This document shows positions 7,933 through 17,779 of a DNA stretch of 64,000 nt, piece by piece. Within the stretch, counting starts at the first letter, position 1; each line of letters begins with the position of its first letter. The translations under genes and the position numbers were made by a program. The stretch spans positions 1 through 64,000 of the forward strand of contig NZ_CAMFIA010000012.1 in the NCBI RefSeq assembly GCF_945952405.1, read 5' to 3'. The DNA comes from an uncultured Stenotrophomonas sp. GTDB lineage: Bacteria; Pseudomonadota; Gammaproteobacteria; Xanthomonadales; Xanthomonadaceae. Below the pieces are notes generated by a model, which did no database searches, was not told where the DNA came from, and saw only the letters and a program-made list of their open reading frames with translations.

Positions 7933-8595
7933 GTGTGGGAACTGGTCAAGGCCGGTGGCTGGCCGATGGTGCCGCTGCTGCTGTTGGGCGTACTGGCTTT
8001 GGCGATCATCCTGGAGCGTTTCTGGTCCCTGCGGCGTACGGAAGTGCTGCCGCCCGGCCTCGGCCAGGAAGTGCGCAACTGGGCCGCACGCGGCAAGCTT
8101 GACCCGGCCCACCTGCAGACCCTGCGTTCCAATTCGCCGCTGGGCGCGCTGCTGGCAGCCGCGCTGGAAGCGCGCAACCGCCCGCGTGACCAGATGCGCG
8201 AGCGCATCGAAGACACCGGCCGCCACCTGGTGCACCGCATGGAGCGTTTCCTCAACGCACTGGGCACGATCGCCTCGGCGGGTCCGCTGCTGGGCCTGCT
8301 CGGCACGGTGATCGGCATGATCCAGATGTTCCTGGGCATCCTCGACCACGGCGTGGGCGACGTGAACCAGCTGGCCGGCGGCATCGGCAAGGCGCTGGTG
8401 TGTACCGCCACCGGCATGATCGTGGCGATCCCGGCACTGATGTTCCATCGCTACTTCAAGGGGCGTATCCACGGCTACGTGGTCGAGATGGAGCAGGAGG
8501 CCAGCGCCTTGCTGGATACGCTCGACGGTCGCCCCGGGGTGATGAACCCGGCGCCGGCCGCGCGTGCTGCCGGCGCCGCCACGGCGAAGGCCTGA
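7933..8595 (+). CDS. exbB: ExbB/TolQ-type proton channel (MotA/TolQ/ExbB family)
   Basis: A 220-residue inner membrane protein with a first transmembrane helix (WPMVPLLLLGVLALAIILERF), a long cytoplasmic region, and two C-terminal helices around GTIASAGPLLGLLGTVIGMIQMF and LVCTATGMIVAIPAL, the conserved MotA/TolQ/ExbB block. GTG start with GGAGG upstream, three bases after comEC. With the next gene it forms the proton-driven motor that energises a TonB-like partner. Its position before msbA-lpxK is the usual one in Xanthomonadaceae. Distinguishing ExbB from TolQ rests on context and is less sure than the family. Confidence 0.9.
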   Translation: MWELVKAGGWPMVPLLLLGVLALAIILERFWSLRRTEVLPPGLGQEVRNWAARGKLDPAHLQTLRSNSPLGALLAAALEARNRPRDQMRERIEDTGRHLVHRMERFLNALGTIASAGPLLGLLGTVIGMIQMFLGILDHGVGDVNQLAGGIGKALVCTATGMIVAIPALMFHRYFKGRIHGYVVEMEQEASALLDTLDGRPGVMNPAPAARAAGAATAKA

Positions 8596-8598
8596 TCG

Positions 8599-9021
8599 AT
8601 GCGTATCGGCAATGACCGATCCCAGGATGAGCCGCATATCGATCTGGTGCCGCTGATCGACGTCATCCTGGTGCTGATCATCTTCTTCGTGGTCACCACC
8701 ACCTTCGACGCGCGCTCGACGCTGCAGGTGCAGCTGCCCACCGCCAGCCAGCAGCAGACCAACGAGCCGCCGCGCTCGCTGAGCGTGTTGATCAACGCCG
8801 AAGGCCGCTATTTCATCAATGACCAGGAAGTGCTGCGCAGCGACGTGGAGTCGGTCAAGCAGACCATCGCCGCGGTCGCTGGCAGTGATCGCGAGCAGAC
8901 CGTGCTGCTGCGTGCCGACGCGCGCACCCCCTACCAGGCCGTGGTGACCGCGCAGGACGCGCTGGGTCAGCTCGGCTTCCGCCGTATTGCCATTGCAACT
9001 GCACCCGAGGTGCGTCCATGA
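8599..9021 (+). CDS. exbD: ExbD/TolR biopolymer transport protein
   Basis: A 140-residue protein: short cytoplasmic N-terminus, one transmembrane helix (IDLVPLIDVILVLIIFFVVTTTF) carrying the family aspartate in PLIDV, and a periplasmic domain. It partners the ExbB-like protein encoded three bases upstream. The stop overlaps the msbA start by four bases (ATGA), so translation of the lipid A exporter is coupled to it. Confidence 0.93.
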   Translation: MRIGNDRSQDEPHIDLVPLIDVILVLIIFFVVTTTFDARSTLQVQLPTASQQQTNEPPRSLSVLINAEGRYFINDQEVLRSDVESVKQTIAAVAGSDREQTVLLRADARTPYQAVVTAQDALGQLGFRRIAIATAPEVRP

Positions 9022-10766
9022 GTTCCAATCACGCGCCGGTGTGGCCGATCTACAAACGACTGCTGGGGTACACCCGCGCCTACTGGGTGTTCATGGTGGC
9101 TGCGGTGATCGCGATGGTGGTCGAAGCCCTGGCCGGCTACCACTTCACCAAGCTGATGGAACCGCTGGTCAACCGCGGTTTCGTCAATCCGGAACCGCGC
9201 ATGGCGGTGATCCTGCCGCTGACCATCCTCGGCCTGTTCCTGATGCGCAGCCTCGCCACCTGGGTCAGCGACTATGCGCTGGCCAAGACCGGCCGCAGCG
9301 TGGTGCGCGACCTGCGCGAGCAGGTGCTGGCCAAGTACCTGCACCTGCCGTCCTCGCATTTCGATACCGAAGCGACGCCGGTGATGGTCAGCCGCCTGAA
9401 CTTCGACACCGAGCAGGTCACCCAGGCCAGTGCCGATGCCCTCAAGACCGTGGTGGCCGACACCCTGACCATCATCGCGATGCTGGCGGTGATGCTGCAG
9501 ATGAGCGTCAAGGTCACCGTTGCGATGCTGGTGGTGGTGCCGCTGATCGGCGTGATCGTGTCCTATGTGGGCAAGCGCTACCGGCGCATCAGCCGCGGCA
9601 TCCAGGACGGCATGGGCTCGATGGCGCAGACCGCCGAGCAGTCGCTGGCCGCGCAGCAGGAAGTGAAGGTGCATGGCACCCAGCAGCATGAGATCTCGCG
9701 CTACTCGCGCCTGGCCAACCGCATGCTGTCGCTGAACATGAAGGTGGAAGTCACCCGTGCCGCCGCGTCCAGCGTGGTCCAGTTCCTGGCAGCGCTGGCG
9801 CTGGCGGTCATCGTCTGGGTGTCGACCCGTGAAGCGCTGGCCGGCCGCCTCAATGCCGGCCAGTTCATGGGCCTGATGACCTCGATGATGGCGATCATTC
9901 CTTCGCTGCGGCGCCTGACCAGCGTGCAGACCTCGATCTCGCGCGGCGTGGCCGCCGCCGAGCGCCTGTTCGGCATCCTCGACATGCCGGTCGAGCGTGA
10001 CCAAGGCCGTACCACGGTGCAGCGCGTGCGGGGCGAACTGGCCTTCGACCACGTGATGCTGCGTTACCGCGAGGACAGCGGCATCGCCCTGGACGACATC
10101 AGCTTCGTGGCCCGGCCCGGTACCGTCACCGCGATTGTCGGCCGTTCCGGCAGCGGCAAGACCAGCCTGATCCGGCTGGTGCCGCGCTTCTACGAGCCCA
10201 GTGGCGGGCGCATCACCCTCGATGGCGTCGCGCTGGACGACTATCCGCTGGCCGACCTGCGCCGCCAGGTGGCAATGGTCGGGCAGAAGGTCATGCTGTT
10301 CGATGACACCATCGCCGCCAACATCGCCTACGGCATGGACGCCAGCGACGAGCAGATCCGCGCGGCCGCTGAAGCGGCCAATGCATGGGAGTTCATCGCA
10401 CGCATGCCGCAGCAGCTGCAGACCCCGGTCGGCGAGAACGGTGCGCTGCTGTCCGGCGGCCAGCGCCAGCGCCTGGCGATCGCCCGCGCGATCCTGCGTG
10501 ACGCGCCGATCCTGATCCTCGACGAGGCCACCGCCGCACTGGACAACGAGTCCGAGCGGCTGGTGCAGGATGCGCTGCAGCGCCTGATGCCCGAGCGCAC
10601 CACGCTGGTCATCGCGCACCGCCTGTCGACCATCGAGCACGCCGACCTGGTGCTGGTGATGGACCACGGCCGCATCGTCGAACGCGGTACCCACAAGGAG
10701 CTGCTCGCCATGGGCGGCCTGTACCAGCATCTGCACAGCATGCAGTTCCGCGAAAGGCAGGACTGA
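9018..10766 (+). CDS. msbA: Lipid A export ABC transporter MsbA
   Basis: A 582-residue half-transporter. Six transmembrane helices fill about residues 1-310. The nucleotide-binding domain has Walker A GRSGSGKT (375-382), Q loop around [12 protein letters not shown], signature LSGGQ (478-482), Walker [13 protein letters not shown] and switch histidine in VIAHRLST. MsbA flips core-lipid A across the inner membrane. It sits between exbD and lpxK, as in other Xanthomonadaceae, with four-base overlap upstream and one-base overlap downstream. Confidence 0.96.
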   Translation: MSSNHAPVWPIYKRLLGYTRAYWVFMVAAVIAMVVEALAGYHFTKLMEPLVNRGFVNPEPRMAVILPLTILGLFLMRSLATWVSDYALAKTGRSVVRDLREQVLAKYLHLPSSHFDTEATPVMVSRLNFDTEQVTQASADALKTVVADTLTIIAMLAVMLQMSVKVTVAMLVVVPLIGVIVSYVGKRYRRISRGIQDGMGSMAQTAEQSLAAQQEVKVHGTQQHEISRYSRLANRMLSLNMKVEVTRAAASSVVQFLAALALAVIVWVSTREALAGRLNAGQFMGLMTSMMAIIPSLRRLTSVQTSISRGVAAAERLFGILDMPVERDQGRTTVQRVRGELAFDHVMLRYREDSGIALDDISFVARPGTVTAIVGRSGSGKTSLIRLVPRFYEPSGGRITLDGVALDDYPLADLRRQVAMVGQKVMLFDDTIAANIAYGMDASDEQIRAAAEAANAWEFIARMPQQLQTPVGENGALLSGGQRQRLAIARAILRDAPILILDEATAALDNESERLVQDALQRLMPERTTLVIAHRLSTIEHADLVLVMDHGRIVERGTHKELLAMGGLYQHLHSMQFRERQD

Positions 10767-11785
10767 TGGCCGGCAAGGGTACCCAGACCCCGCCATACTG
10801 GTACGACGGCAGCCCGGTTCCGTGGGCGATGCGCCTGCTGGCGCCGCTGTACGCCGGCGTCACCGCGCTGCGCCGGCGTGCCTACCGGCGTGGCTGGCGC
10901 AAGCACTACACGTTGCCGGTGCCGGTCATCGTGGTCGGCAACATCACCGCCGGTGGTACCGGCAAGACGCCGTTGACCATTGCCCTGGTCGAGCGCCTGC
11001 GTGCGGCCGGCTGGAAGCCGGGCGTCGCCAGCCGTGGCTATGGCCGCGAGGATGCCGACACGCCGTTGTGGGTGCAGGCCGATACGCCGACCGCCAAGGG
11101 CGGCGACGAACCGGTCCTGATCGCATGGAAGACCGGTGTGCCGGTGCGCGTCGACCGCGACCGCGTCGCTGCCGGCAGGGCGCTGATCGAGGCCGGCTGC
11201 GATGTGATCGTCTGCGATGACGGCCTGCAGCACTACCGGCTGGCGCGCGACATCGAGATCGAGGTGGTCGATGCCCAGCGTCGCTACGGCAACGGCCGGA
11301 TGATTCCGGCCGGGCCGCTGCGCGAGCCGGTCAGCCGTGCCAGTGACTGCGATTTCCGCGTGGTCAACCTTGGCCAGGCCGACGAGGCCGCCGCCGCGCA
11401 GGCCTGCGGATTCGGCCAGTGGCCGATGGCCCTGCACATCGACAACGCGCAGCCGCTGGCCGGCGGCCGTGCGCGCCCGCTTGCGTACTTCAAGGGCCAG
11501 CGCGTGCACGCGGTGGCCGGCATCGCCCACCCGCAGCGCTTCTTCGACATGCTGCGCGCGCGCGGCATCGGCGTGGTGCCGCATGCCTTTGCCGACCATC
11601 AGGCCTACCAGCCGCAGGACCTGTCCTTCGGCAGCCAGCTGCCGGTGCTGATGACCGAGAAGGACGCGGTGAAATGCCGCGCCTTCGGCAACGACTGGCA
11701 TTACGCGGTGCCGCTGCGCGCCGAACTGCCGGCGGCGTTCTGGGTGGCGTTGACCGATCGGCTGGACAAGCTGAGACCGAACTGA
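10766..11785 (+). CDS. lpxK: Tetraacyldisaccharide 4'-kinase LpxK
   Basis: A 339-residue lipid A kinase that phosphorylates the 4' position of the tetraacyl disaccharide precursor at the inner membrane. A hydrophobic segment around residues 18-34 anchors it; the P-loop [11 protein letters not shown] is at residues 58-68, followed by the family stretches [27 protein letters not shown] and TEKDAVKC. The start overlaps the msbA stop (TGATG), so export and synthesis of lipid A are translationally linked. Confidence 0.96.
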   Translation: MAGKGTQTPPYWYDGSPVPWAMRLLAPLYAGVTALRRRAYRRGWRKHYTLPVPVIVVGNITAGGTGKTPLTIALVERLRAAGWKPGVASRGYGREDADTPLWVQADTPTAKGGDEPVLIAWKTGVPVRVDRDRVAAGRALIEAGCDVIVCDDGLQHYRLARDIEIEVVDAQRRYGNGRMIPAGPLREPVSRASDCDFRVVNLGQADEAAAAQACGFGQWPMALHIDNAQPLAGGRARPLAYFKGQRVHAVAGIAHPQRFFDMLRARGIGVVPHAFADHQAYQPQDLSFGSQLPVLMTEKDAVKCRAFGNDWHYAVPLRAELPAAFWVALTDRLDKLRPN

Positions 11786-11860
11786 GTGGCGCGGCGGCGC
11801 TTGCATTCAGCGGGCGCCGACCGCATTCCCGTTGCAATGAGCCTGCCGAGTACCGCCTGC

Positions 11861-12634
11861 ATGACTGAATTCGTCGTCGCCATTCCGGCCCGCTACGCCG
11901 CCTCGCGGCTGCCGGGCAAGCCGCTGCGCCTGCTGGGCGGTGAACCCCTGGTCCTGCACGTGGCGCGCCGCGCGCTGCAGGCGGGCGCCGGCGAGGTCTG
12001 GGTTGCCACCGATGATCAGCGCATCGCCGATGCGCTGTCCGGGCTGGCCGAAGTGAAGGTGGCGATGACCGCCGCCTCGCACGCGTCCGGCACCGACCGC
12101 CTGGCCGAATGCGCACGCATTGCCGGCTGGGCTGACGATACCGTGGTGGTCAATCTGCAGGGCGATGAGCCGTTCGCACCGGCCGCCGGCATCCGCGCGG
12201 TGGCCGAGGCACTGGTCGGCGGCAGCGCACCGATGTCGACCCTGGCCACCCTGGTCGAGGATGCGCACACGCTGTTCGACCCGAACGTGGTCAAGCTGGT
12301 GCGCAACGTACGCAACGAGGCGATGTATTTCAGCCGAGCGCCGATCGCCTGGCACCGCGATGGCTTCGCGCGCAGCCGCGATACGCTGCCGGACGGCCAC
12401 GCCTGGCTGCGCCATATCGGCATCTACGGCTATCGCGCCGGTTTCCTGCAGCAGTTCGCGGCGATGCCGCCGGGCCAGCTGGAGCAGGTCGAGTCGCTGG
12501 AACAGCTGCGCGTGCTGGAGGCCGGCTACCCGATCAGCGTGGCGATCTCGCCGCAACCGTTCCCGCCGGGCATCGACACCCCCGAGGATCTCGAGCGCGC
12601 CGAAGCACTGCTGCAGGCGATGGCCACGCGATGA
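11861..12634 (+). CDS. kdsB: 3-deoxy-manno-octulosonate cytidylyltransferase KdsB
   Basis: A 257-residue enzyme activating Kdo with CTP for lipopolysaccharide inner core synthesis. Family stretches: [15 protein letters not shown] near the N-terminus (R11, K20 in the nucleotide-binding loop), [43 protein letters not shown] and [12 protein letters not shown]. The ATG at 11861 matches the usual N-terminus ([13 protein letters not shown]); an upstream in-frame ATG at 11837 is possible because no clear Shine-Dalgarno decides. Its end overlaps the phosphatase gene by four bases. Confidence 0.94.
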   Translation: MTEFVVAIPARYAASRLPGKPLRLLGGEPLVLHVARRALQAGAGEVWVATDDQRIADALSGLAEVKVAMTAASHASGTDRLAECARIAGWADDTVVVNLQGDEPFAPAAGIRAVAEALVGGSAPMSTLATLVEDAHTLFDPNVVKLVRNVRNEAMYFSRAPIAWHRDGFARSRDTLPDGHAWLRHIGIYGYRAGFLQQFAAMPPGQLEQVESLEQLRVLEAGYPISVAISPQPFPPGIDTPEDLERAEALLQAMATR

Positions 12635-13119
12635 AGCTGCTGGTCGTCTGCCTCGGCAACATCTGCCGTTCGCCGATGGCCGAAGGCGCGCTGCGCGCAC
12701 GCCTGGAGGCATCGCCGCTGGCGGGTCGGGTGCAGGTCGATTCGGCCGGCACCGGCGACTGGCATGTGGGTGAAGCCCCGGACCGGCGCGCGATCGCCTG
12801 CGCCGCAGGGCATGGCGTGGACATCGCAGGCCTGCGCGCGCGCCAGCTGCAGGCCGCGGATTTCGACCGGTTCGACTGGATCCTGTGCGCTGACGAAGCC
12901 AACCTGCGGGATGCCGCGCGCCTGGCGACGCCGGGCCGCCGCGAGCGGTTGGCGCTGTACCTGCCGTGGTCGGGCGGGGAAGGGCCGGTGGCGATCCCGG
13001 ATCCCTATACCGGCGGCAGCGATCACTTCGAACAGGTCTGGTCGCTGGTCGACGCTGCTGCAGAACGTGCAGTGGCACGACTGTTGCATGACGCCGACTC
13101 CGGCATAATCGGGTCATGA
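12631..13119 (+). CDS. Low-molecular-weight protein-tyrosine phosphatase
   Basis: A 162-residue cytoplasmic phosphatase with P-loop C7-LGNIC-R13-S14 and general acid D124 in the motif PDPYTGG, both intact. LMW-PTPs of this kind dephosphorylate bacterial tyrosine kinases or low-molecular substrates. It overlaps kdsB and the following NHL gene by four bases each, so it belongs to the lipid A/Kdo operon. No cognate BY-kinase gene lies nearby, and the substrate is unknown. Confidence 0.93.
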   Translation: MKLLVVCLGNICRSPMAEGALRARLEASPLAGRVQVDSAGTGDWHVGEAPDRRAIACAAGHGVDIAGLRARQLQAADFDRFDWILCADEANLRDAARLATPGRRERLALYLPWSGGEGPVAIPDPYTGGSDHFEQVWSLVDAAAERAVARLLHDADSGIIGS

Positions 13120-14528
13120 ACGTCCAGCCCGTCCCGGACCTGCCCGAGTTCGCCACCTGGCTCAATGCCGCCCCCTGCACGCTGACCGAACTGCGCGGTC
13201 GGCCGGTGGCGCTGTTGTTCGTCAACGCCGCCTCCGCGTGGAGTGCGCAGCGCCTGGCCGAGTTCGGCCAATGGCTGTCGCGCCATCCCGGCAAGCTGCA
13301 GCCGCTGGTGCTGCAGGTGCCGCGTTTCGATTTCGAGCGTGATGCCGGTGCCGCACTGAAACTGCTGCGGCGCCAGGGCCTGTCGATGCCGGTGCTGCTC
13401 GATGCGGACTGGGACGGCTGGCGTCGCTTCGGCATCACCGCCTGGCCGACCCTGGTGCTGCTCGATGCACAGGGCCGTGAGCAGCAGCGCCTGGTCGGGC
13501 TGGGCGCGCCCGGTGAGCTGGAGCGTGCCCTGAACGCCCTGTGCGAGGGCGCGCCGTCGGCGCCATCGCGCGGCGGCACCGAGCTGCATCCGGAGCCGCG
13601 CCAGCCGCTGCGCTTCCCGCTCGGCCTGGCGGTCAGCACCGAACGCCTGTATATCGCCGACAGCGGCCACCACCGCATCCTCGAATGCAGCCATGGCGGC
13701 CGCATCCTGCGCCAGTTCGGGCTGGGCACCGCCGATTTCATGGACGGCAACCTCGCCGAGGCCGCCTTCCACCGCCCGCAGGCGCTGGTGCTGGAGCGGG
13801 AGTCGCTGTACGTGGCCGACACCGGCAACCATGCCGTGCGTCGCATCAACCTGCTGACCGGCATGGTCGATACCCTGTGCGGCAACGGCCGCCCGGGTGC
13901 GCCGGTGGAAGGCCCGGTCGCGCAGGCACGGCAGGTATCGCTGGACCATCCGGTCGGCCTGGCCATTGCCGACAACCAGCTGCACATCGCCATGGCCGGC
14001 GACAACCGCATCTGGAGCTATCACCTCGGCCAGCGCAGCCTGCAGTGGCGCGCCGGCAGCGGTGCCATCGACGAGCGCGACGGCAGCGGCCATCTGGCCG
14101 CGTTCGCGCAACCCTCGGCGTTGGCCGTGGTGCAGCAGGTGCTGTACGTGGCCGATGCGCTGGGCTCCTCGATCCGGGCGCTGCAGTTGCGCGGAGACCT
14201 GGTGCAGACCCTGGTCGGGCAGGGGCCGTGGCGTTTCGGCAGCGAAGACGGCCCGCGTGCGCAGGCCAGCCTGCAGTTTCCGCAGGCGATCGCGCTGAGC
14301 CCGGATGCCCCGCTGCTGTGGATCGCCGATAGCGGCAACGGCCGCCTGCGCACGCTGCGCCTGGGCGGCGGTGAACTGACGACGCAGTCGCTGCCGCGCC
14401 GCCTGCATGGCCCGGCCGGGCTGGCGGTGGGAGCCGGTGCGGTGTGGATCGCCGAGACCGACGCCCATGCCGTGCTGCGCCTCGACCCCGACAGTGGCGT
14501 GCTCAGCGAAGTGCCGATCAGCGAATGA
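13116..14528 (+). CDS. Thioredoxin-like plus NHL-repeat protein (NHLRC2-like)
   Basis: A 470-residue protein. Residues about 1-145 have a thioredoxin-like fold (VALLFVNAASAW ... WPTLVLLDAQGREQQRLVGLG), but the CxxC position reads SAWS, so redox catalysis is unlikely. From about residue 165 NHL repeats follow, recognisable by recurring LYIADSGHHRI, LYVADTGNHAVRRI, LYVADALGSSIRAL and LWIADSGNGRLRTL, forming a beta-propeller. This is the order seen in NHLRC2-type proteins, whose biochemical role is poorly known. No signal peptide. Four-base overlaps on both sides place it in the operon with uvrC. Confidence 0.85.
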   Translation: MNVQPVPDLPEFATWLNAAPCTLTELRGRPVALLFVNAASAWSAQRLAEFGQWLSRHPGKLQPLVLQVPRFDFERDAGAALKLLRRQGLSMPVLLDADWDGWRRFGITAWPTLVLLDAQGREQQRLVGLGAPGELERALNALCEGAPSAPSRGGTELHPEPRQPLRFPLGLAVSTERLYIADSGHHRILECSHGGRILRQFGLGTADFMDGNLAEAAFHRPQALVLERESLYVADTGNHAVRRINLLTGMVDTLCGNGRPGAPVEGPVAQARQVSLDHPVGLAIADNQLHIAMAGDNRIWSYHLGQRSLQWRAGSGAIDERDGSGHLAAFAQPSALAVVQQVLYVADALGSSIRALQLRGDLVQTLVGQGPWRFGSEDGPRAQASLQFPQAIALSPDAPLLWIADSGNGRLRTLRLGGGELTTQSLPRRLHGPAGLAVGAGAVWIAETDAHAVLRLDPDSGVLSEVPISE

Positions 14529-16369
14529 CCGACGTTCCCGCCCCGGCCTTCGATGGCAAGGCCTTCGCGGCCCAGCTCAGCACCGCACCCGGCGTGTACC
14601 GCATGTATGCCGCCGACGACACCCTGTTGTACGTAGGCAAGGCGCGCGCGCTGCGCAACCGTGTCGGCAGCTACTTCAACGGCAGCCCGAAGAACGCCCG
14701 GATCATGTCGATGATCTCGCAGATCGCGCGCATGGACGTGACGGTCACGCGCTCGGAAGCGGAAGCGTTGCTGCTGGAAAACCAGCTGATCAAGTCGCTG
14801 TCGCCGCGATACAACGTGTCACTGCGCGACGACAAGACCTATCCGCATGTGCTGCTGACCCGCGAGGACTGGCCGCGCATCGCACTGCATCGCGGTCCGC
14901 GAGCCATTCCAGGGCGCTATTTCGGGCCGTATCCCGGGGTCACCGCGGTACGCGAAACGCTGAACCTGATGCACAAGCTGTTCAAGCTGCGCAGCTGCGA
15001 GGACAGCGTGTTCCGCAATCGCTCGCGGCCCTGCCTGCAGTACCAGATCGGTCGCTGCAGCGCGCCCTGCGTGGAGCTGGTGCCGGCACCGGAGTATGCC
15101 GAATCGGTGCGCCGTGCCGCGCTGTTCCTGGAGGGCAAGAGCGACGAGCTGACCCGCGAGCTGGGCGAGCAGATGCAGGCCGCCAGTGAAGCGCTGGAAT
15201 TCGAGCAGGCCGCCCGCCTGCGCGACCTGATCTCCTCGCTGCGCAGCATGCAGACCCGGCAGTACGTGGATGGCCGCGCCGCCGACCTGGACGTGCTGGC
15301 GGTGGCCATGCAGGGCTCGCAGGCCTGCGTGCTGCTGCTGGCGTTCCGTGATGGCCGCAACCTCGGCACCCGCCCGTTCTTCCCGCGCACCAATGGCGAA
15401 GACAGCGCGGAGGAGGTGCTGGCCGCATTCGTCTCGCAGTACTACATCGAGTTCGAACCCCCCCGCGAGATCCTGCTCGACCGCGAGATTCCCGATGCCG
15501 ACCTGCTGGTTGCCGCGCTGTCGGCCTCGGCCGAGCGCAAGGTGCAGCTGAAGTGGAATGTGCGCGGGGAGCGTGCCGGTTACGTGGAACTGGCCAGCCG
15601 CAACGCGCAGCTGACCCTGGCCACCGAACTCAACAGCCGCAACGCGCAGCACGCGCGCAGTGACGCCCTGCGCGAGATGCTCGGCCTGGCCGAGCCGGTC
15701 AAGCGGGTCGAATGCTTCGACATCAGCCATACCCTGGGCGAGGCCACCGTGGCCTCGTGCGTGGTGTTCGACGCCGCCGGCCCGGTGCGTGCGCAGTACC
15801 GCCGCTTCAACATCAGCGGCATCGAGCCGGGCGATGACTATGCCGCCATGCGCCAGGCGATCGACCGCCGCTTCCGCCGTGCGGTGGAAGAGCAGGGCGT
15901 GCTGCCGGACGTGCTGCTGATCGATGGTGGCGCCGGCCAGCTGGCGCAGGCCCAGGCCGCGCTGGCCGACCTCGGCGTGGAGGGCGTGCTGCTGGTGGGC
16001 GTGGCCAAGGGCGTGGAGCGCCGCGCCGGGCACGAAGCGCTGGTGATGCCGGATGGCCGCGAACTGCGCCCGGGCGCGGCCAATCCCGCGCTGCAGTTCA
16101 TCCAGCAGGTGCGTGACGAGGCGCACCGCTTCGCCATCACCGGCCATCGCGGCCGTCGCCAGAAGGCGCGGATGACCAGCAAGCTGGAGGATATCCCCGG
16201 CATCGGCCCGCGCCGGCGCGCCAGCTTGCTCAAGCATTTCGGCGGGCTGGTCGGCCTGAAGGCCGCCGGTGAAGCGGAAATCGCCAAGGTGGAAGGCATC
16301 AATGACGCCCTTGCGGCACGTATCTACGCTAACCTGCACGGGTTGGCCACGCCTGATGCGGCCGAGTAG
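14525..16369 (+). CDS. uvrC: Excinuclease ABC subunit C
   Basis: A 614-residue nucleotide excision repair nuclease. It has an N-terminal GIY-YIG domain (PGVYRMY, LLYVGKARALRNRVGSYF), a UVR segment (EALEFEQAARLRDLI), the RNase H-like C-terminal nuclease domain (ECFDISHTLGEATVAS, LIDGGAGQLAQA) and a terminal helix-hairpin-helix pair (LEDIPGIGPRRRASLL). UvrC incises on both sides of a lesion handed over by UvrAB. The ATG overlaps the preceding stop by four bases (ATGA); a longer frame upstream lies inside the NHL gene and was not used. Confidence 0.97.
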   Translation: MTDVPAPAFDGKAFAAQLSTAPGVYRMYAADDTLLYVGKARALRNRVGSYFNGSPKNARIMSMISQIARMDVTVTRSEAEALLLENQLIKSLSPRYNVSLRDDKTYPHVLLTREDWPRIALHRGPRAIPGRYFGPYPGVTAVRETLNLMHKLFKLRSCEDSVFRNRSRPCLQYQIGRCSAPCVELVPAPEYAESVRRAALFLEGKSDELTRELGEQMQAASEALEFEQAARLRDLISSLRSMQTRQYVDGRAADLDVLAVAMQGSQACVLLLAFRDGRNLGTRPFFPRTNGEDSAEEVLAAFVSQYYIEFEPPREILLDREIPDADLLVAALSASAERKVQLKWNVRGERAGYVELASRNAQLTLATELNSRNAQHARSDALREMLGLAEPVKRVECFDISHTLGEATVASCVVFDAAGPVRAQYRRFNISGIEPGDDYAAMRQAIDRRFRRAVEEQGVLPDVLLIDGGAGQLAQAQAALADLGVEGVLLVGVAKGVERRAGHEALVMPDGRELRPGAANPALQFIQQVRDEAHRFAITGHRGRRQKARMTSKLEDIPGIGPRRRASLLKHFGGLVGLKAAGEAEIAKVEGINDALAARIYANLHGLATPDAAE

Positions 16370-16387
16370 AGAGAGAAGCACGCAAGC

Positions 16388-17017
16388 ATGAAGTTGACCC
16401 TGCCCACCTGGCTGACGTTGTTGCGGATCGTGATGATCCCGGTGCTGGTGCTGGTGTTCTACCTGCCCTACACCTGGACCAACTTCGCATCGGCGGCGAT
16501 CTTCGGCCTGGCCGCAATCACCGACTGGCTCGATGGCTGGATCGCACGCCGTTACCAGCTGGAGTCGGCCTTCGGCGCCTTCCTCGACCCGGTCGCGGAC
16601 AAGCTGATGGTGGCGGTGGCGCTGTTCCTGATCGTGCAGGGCCACCCCACACCGTGGATGGCGTTCTGGGCGGCGGTCATCGTTGGACGTGAGATCGCGG
16701 TGTCGGCGCTGCGCGAGTGGATGGCCGAACTGGGCCAGCGTGCCAAGGTGCGGGTGGCGATGATCGGCAAGGTCAAGACCACGGCACAGATGGTCGCGCT
16801 GCTCTGCCTGCTGTATTCGGTGGCACCGAACGTGCCGGTCGAAGATATCTGGATGGGCTGGCCGGTGTTCCACATCGGCGACTGGACGCTGGCGATCGCC
16901 GCGGTGCTGACCCTGTGGTCGGGCCTGCAGTACCTGCATGCGGCCTGGCCGAGCCTGCGCGATGACGAGCGCGCCGCGCGCGAGCGTGCGCGGCAGAAGA
17001 AGCTGGGCAACGGCTGA
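16388..17017 (+). CDS. pgsA: CDP-diacylglycerol-glycerol-3-phosphate 3-phosphatidyltransferase
   Basis: A 209-residue inner membrane enzyme making phosphatidylglycerophosphate. The CDP-alcohol phosphotransferase signature is complete: D49-G50-x2-A53-R54-x8-G63-x3-D67-x3-D71. Several transmembrane helices surround it. The order uvrC-pgsA is widespread in gammaproteobacteria. It starts 18 bases after uvrC with AGAGAGA upstream and is followed by a REP element and a repeat array. Confidence 0.96.
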   Translation: MKLTLPTWLTLLRIVMIPVLVLVFYLPYTWTNFASAAIFGLAAITDWLDGWIARRYQLESAFGAFLDPVADKLMVAVALFLIVQGHPTPWMAFWAAVIVGREIAVSALREWMAELGQRAKVRVAMIGKVKTTAQMVALLCLLYSVAPNVPVEDIWMGWPVFHIGDWTLAIAAVLTLWSGLQYLHAAWPSLRDDERAARERARQKKLGNG

Positions 17018-17032
17018 GCCGATCGATGTGCC

Positions 17033-17056
17033 CATCCACGCATGGCGTGGATCTAC
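17033..17056. repeat. REP-type palindrome (Stenotrophomonas-like)
   Basis: ATCCACGC-ATG-GCGTGGAT forms a perfect 8-bp stem with a trinucleotide loop and is followed by CTAC. Short GTAG-headed palindromes of this build are abundant intergenic elements in Stenotrophomonas. Here it sits just after pgsA. Confidence 0.75.
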
Positions 17057-17061
17057 TGCAT

Positions 17062-17341
17062 GGCCGGGGTCAGATCCCTTTCCGCAGGAAAGCATGACCG
17101 GGGTCGGATCCCTTTCCGCAGGAAAGCATGACCAGGGTCGGATCCCTTTCCGCAGGAAAGCATGACCGGGGTCGGATCCTTTCCGCAGGAAAGCATGACC
17201 AGGGTCAGATCCCTTTCCGCAGGAAAGCATGACCAGGGTCAGATCCCTTTCCGCAGGAAAGCATGACCGGGGTCGGGTCCCTTTCCGCAGGAAAGCATGA
17301 CCAGGGTCAGATCCCTTTCCGCAGGAAAGGGCTCTGACCCC
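17062..17341. repeat. 34-bp tandem repeat array, eight copies
   Basis: Eight head-to-tail units start at 17062, 17096, 17130, 17164, 17197, 17231, 17265 and 17299. Unit 4 lacks one C (33 bp). Each unit has the form GACCRGGGTCRGATCC then CTTTCCGCAGGAAAG and CAT, where CTTTCC-GCA-GGAAAG is itself a hairpin. Variation is confined to G/A alternation in the left half. The last unit runs into GGGCTCTGACCCC, an inverted copy of the unit head, so the array has opposed ends. Not a CRISPR: there are no unique spacers. Confidence 0.93.
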
Positions 17342-17358
17342 ATCAAGGAAAAAAGCGC

Positions 17359-17386
17359 TTGACGCGATTTCCAGAATAGGTAGAAT
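17359..17386 (+). promoter_or_regulatory. Sigma-70 promoter of tRNA-Gly copy 1
   Basis: TTGACG (17359-17364) and TAGAAT (17381-17386) are 16 bases apart; the tRNA starts 13 bases after the -10. Confidence 0.7.
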
Positions 17387-17398
17387 TTCGCCTCCCAA

Positions 17399-17474
<76 letters not shown>

Positions 17475-17484
17475 GATTCAAGAA

Positions 17485-17511
17485 GAACGCTCCCGCAAGG
17501 GGGCGTTTTTC
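17485..17511 (+). terminator. Terminator of tRNA-Gly copy 1
   Basis: AACGCTCCC-GCAA-GGGGGCGTT forms a hairpin followed by TTT. The same terminator is repeated after copy 2. Confidence 0.85.
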
Positions 17512-17604
17512 GTTTGCACGCAGTGCTCCGCGCGACGGTTCGATGCTGCATCAACAGGGCGCCCCCGCCGGGAGGCGGCCGCGCAGGCAAGGTGAAAATT
17601 CCTG

Positions 17605-17633
17605 TTGACGCGGTGAAGCAATATCGACACAAT
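17605..17633 (+). promoter_or_regulatory. Promoter of tRNA-Gly copy 2
   Basis: TTGACG (17605-17610) and CACAAT (17628-17633) are 17 bases apart. The same elements, spacing and following leader recur before copy 3 at 23281-23309, showing a duplication that included the promoter. Confidence 0.7.
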
Positions 17634-17665
17634 AGCGCTCCTTCGACGCAGGTCGAACGAAATCT

Positions 17666-17741
<76 letters not shown>

Positions 17742-17751
17742 GATTCAAGAA

Positions 17752-17779
17752 AAACGCTCCCGCAAGGGGGCGTTTTTCG
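17752..17779 (+). terminator. Terminator of tRNA-Gly copy 2
   Basis: ACGCTCCC-GCAA-GGGGGCGT followed by five T, the same element as after copy 1. Confidence 0.85.

Noticed and set aside
10766..12634. Trm112/YcaR gene between lpxK and kdsB as in other gammaproteobacteria
   Set aside because: Only 75 bases separate the two genes and no such frame exists.
17062..17341. CRISPR array
   Set aside because: Repeat units are contiguous with no unique spacers and no cas gene nearby.
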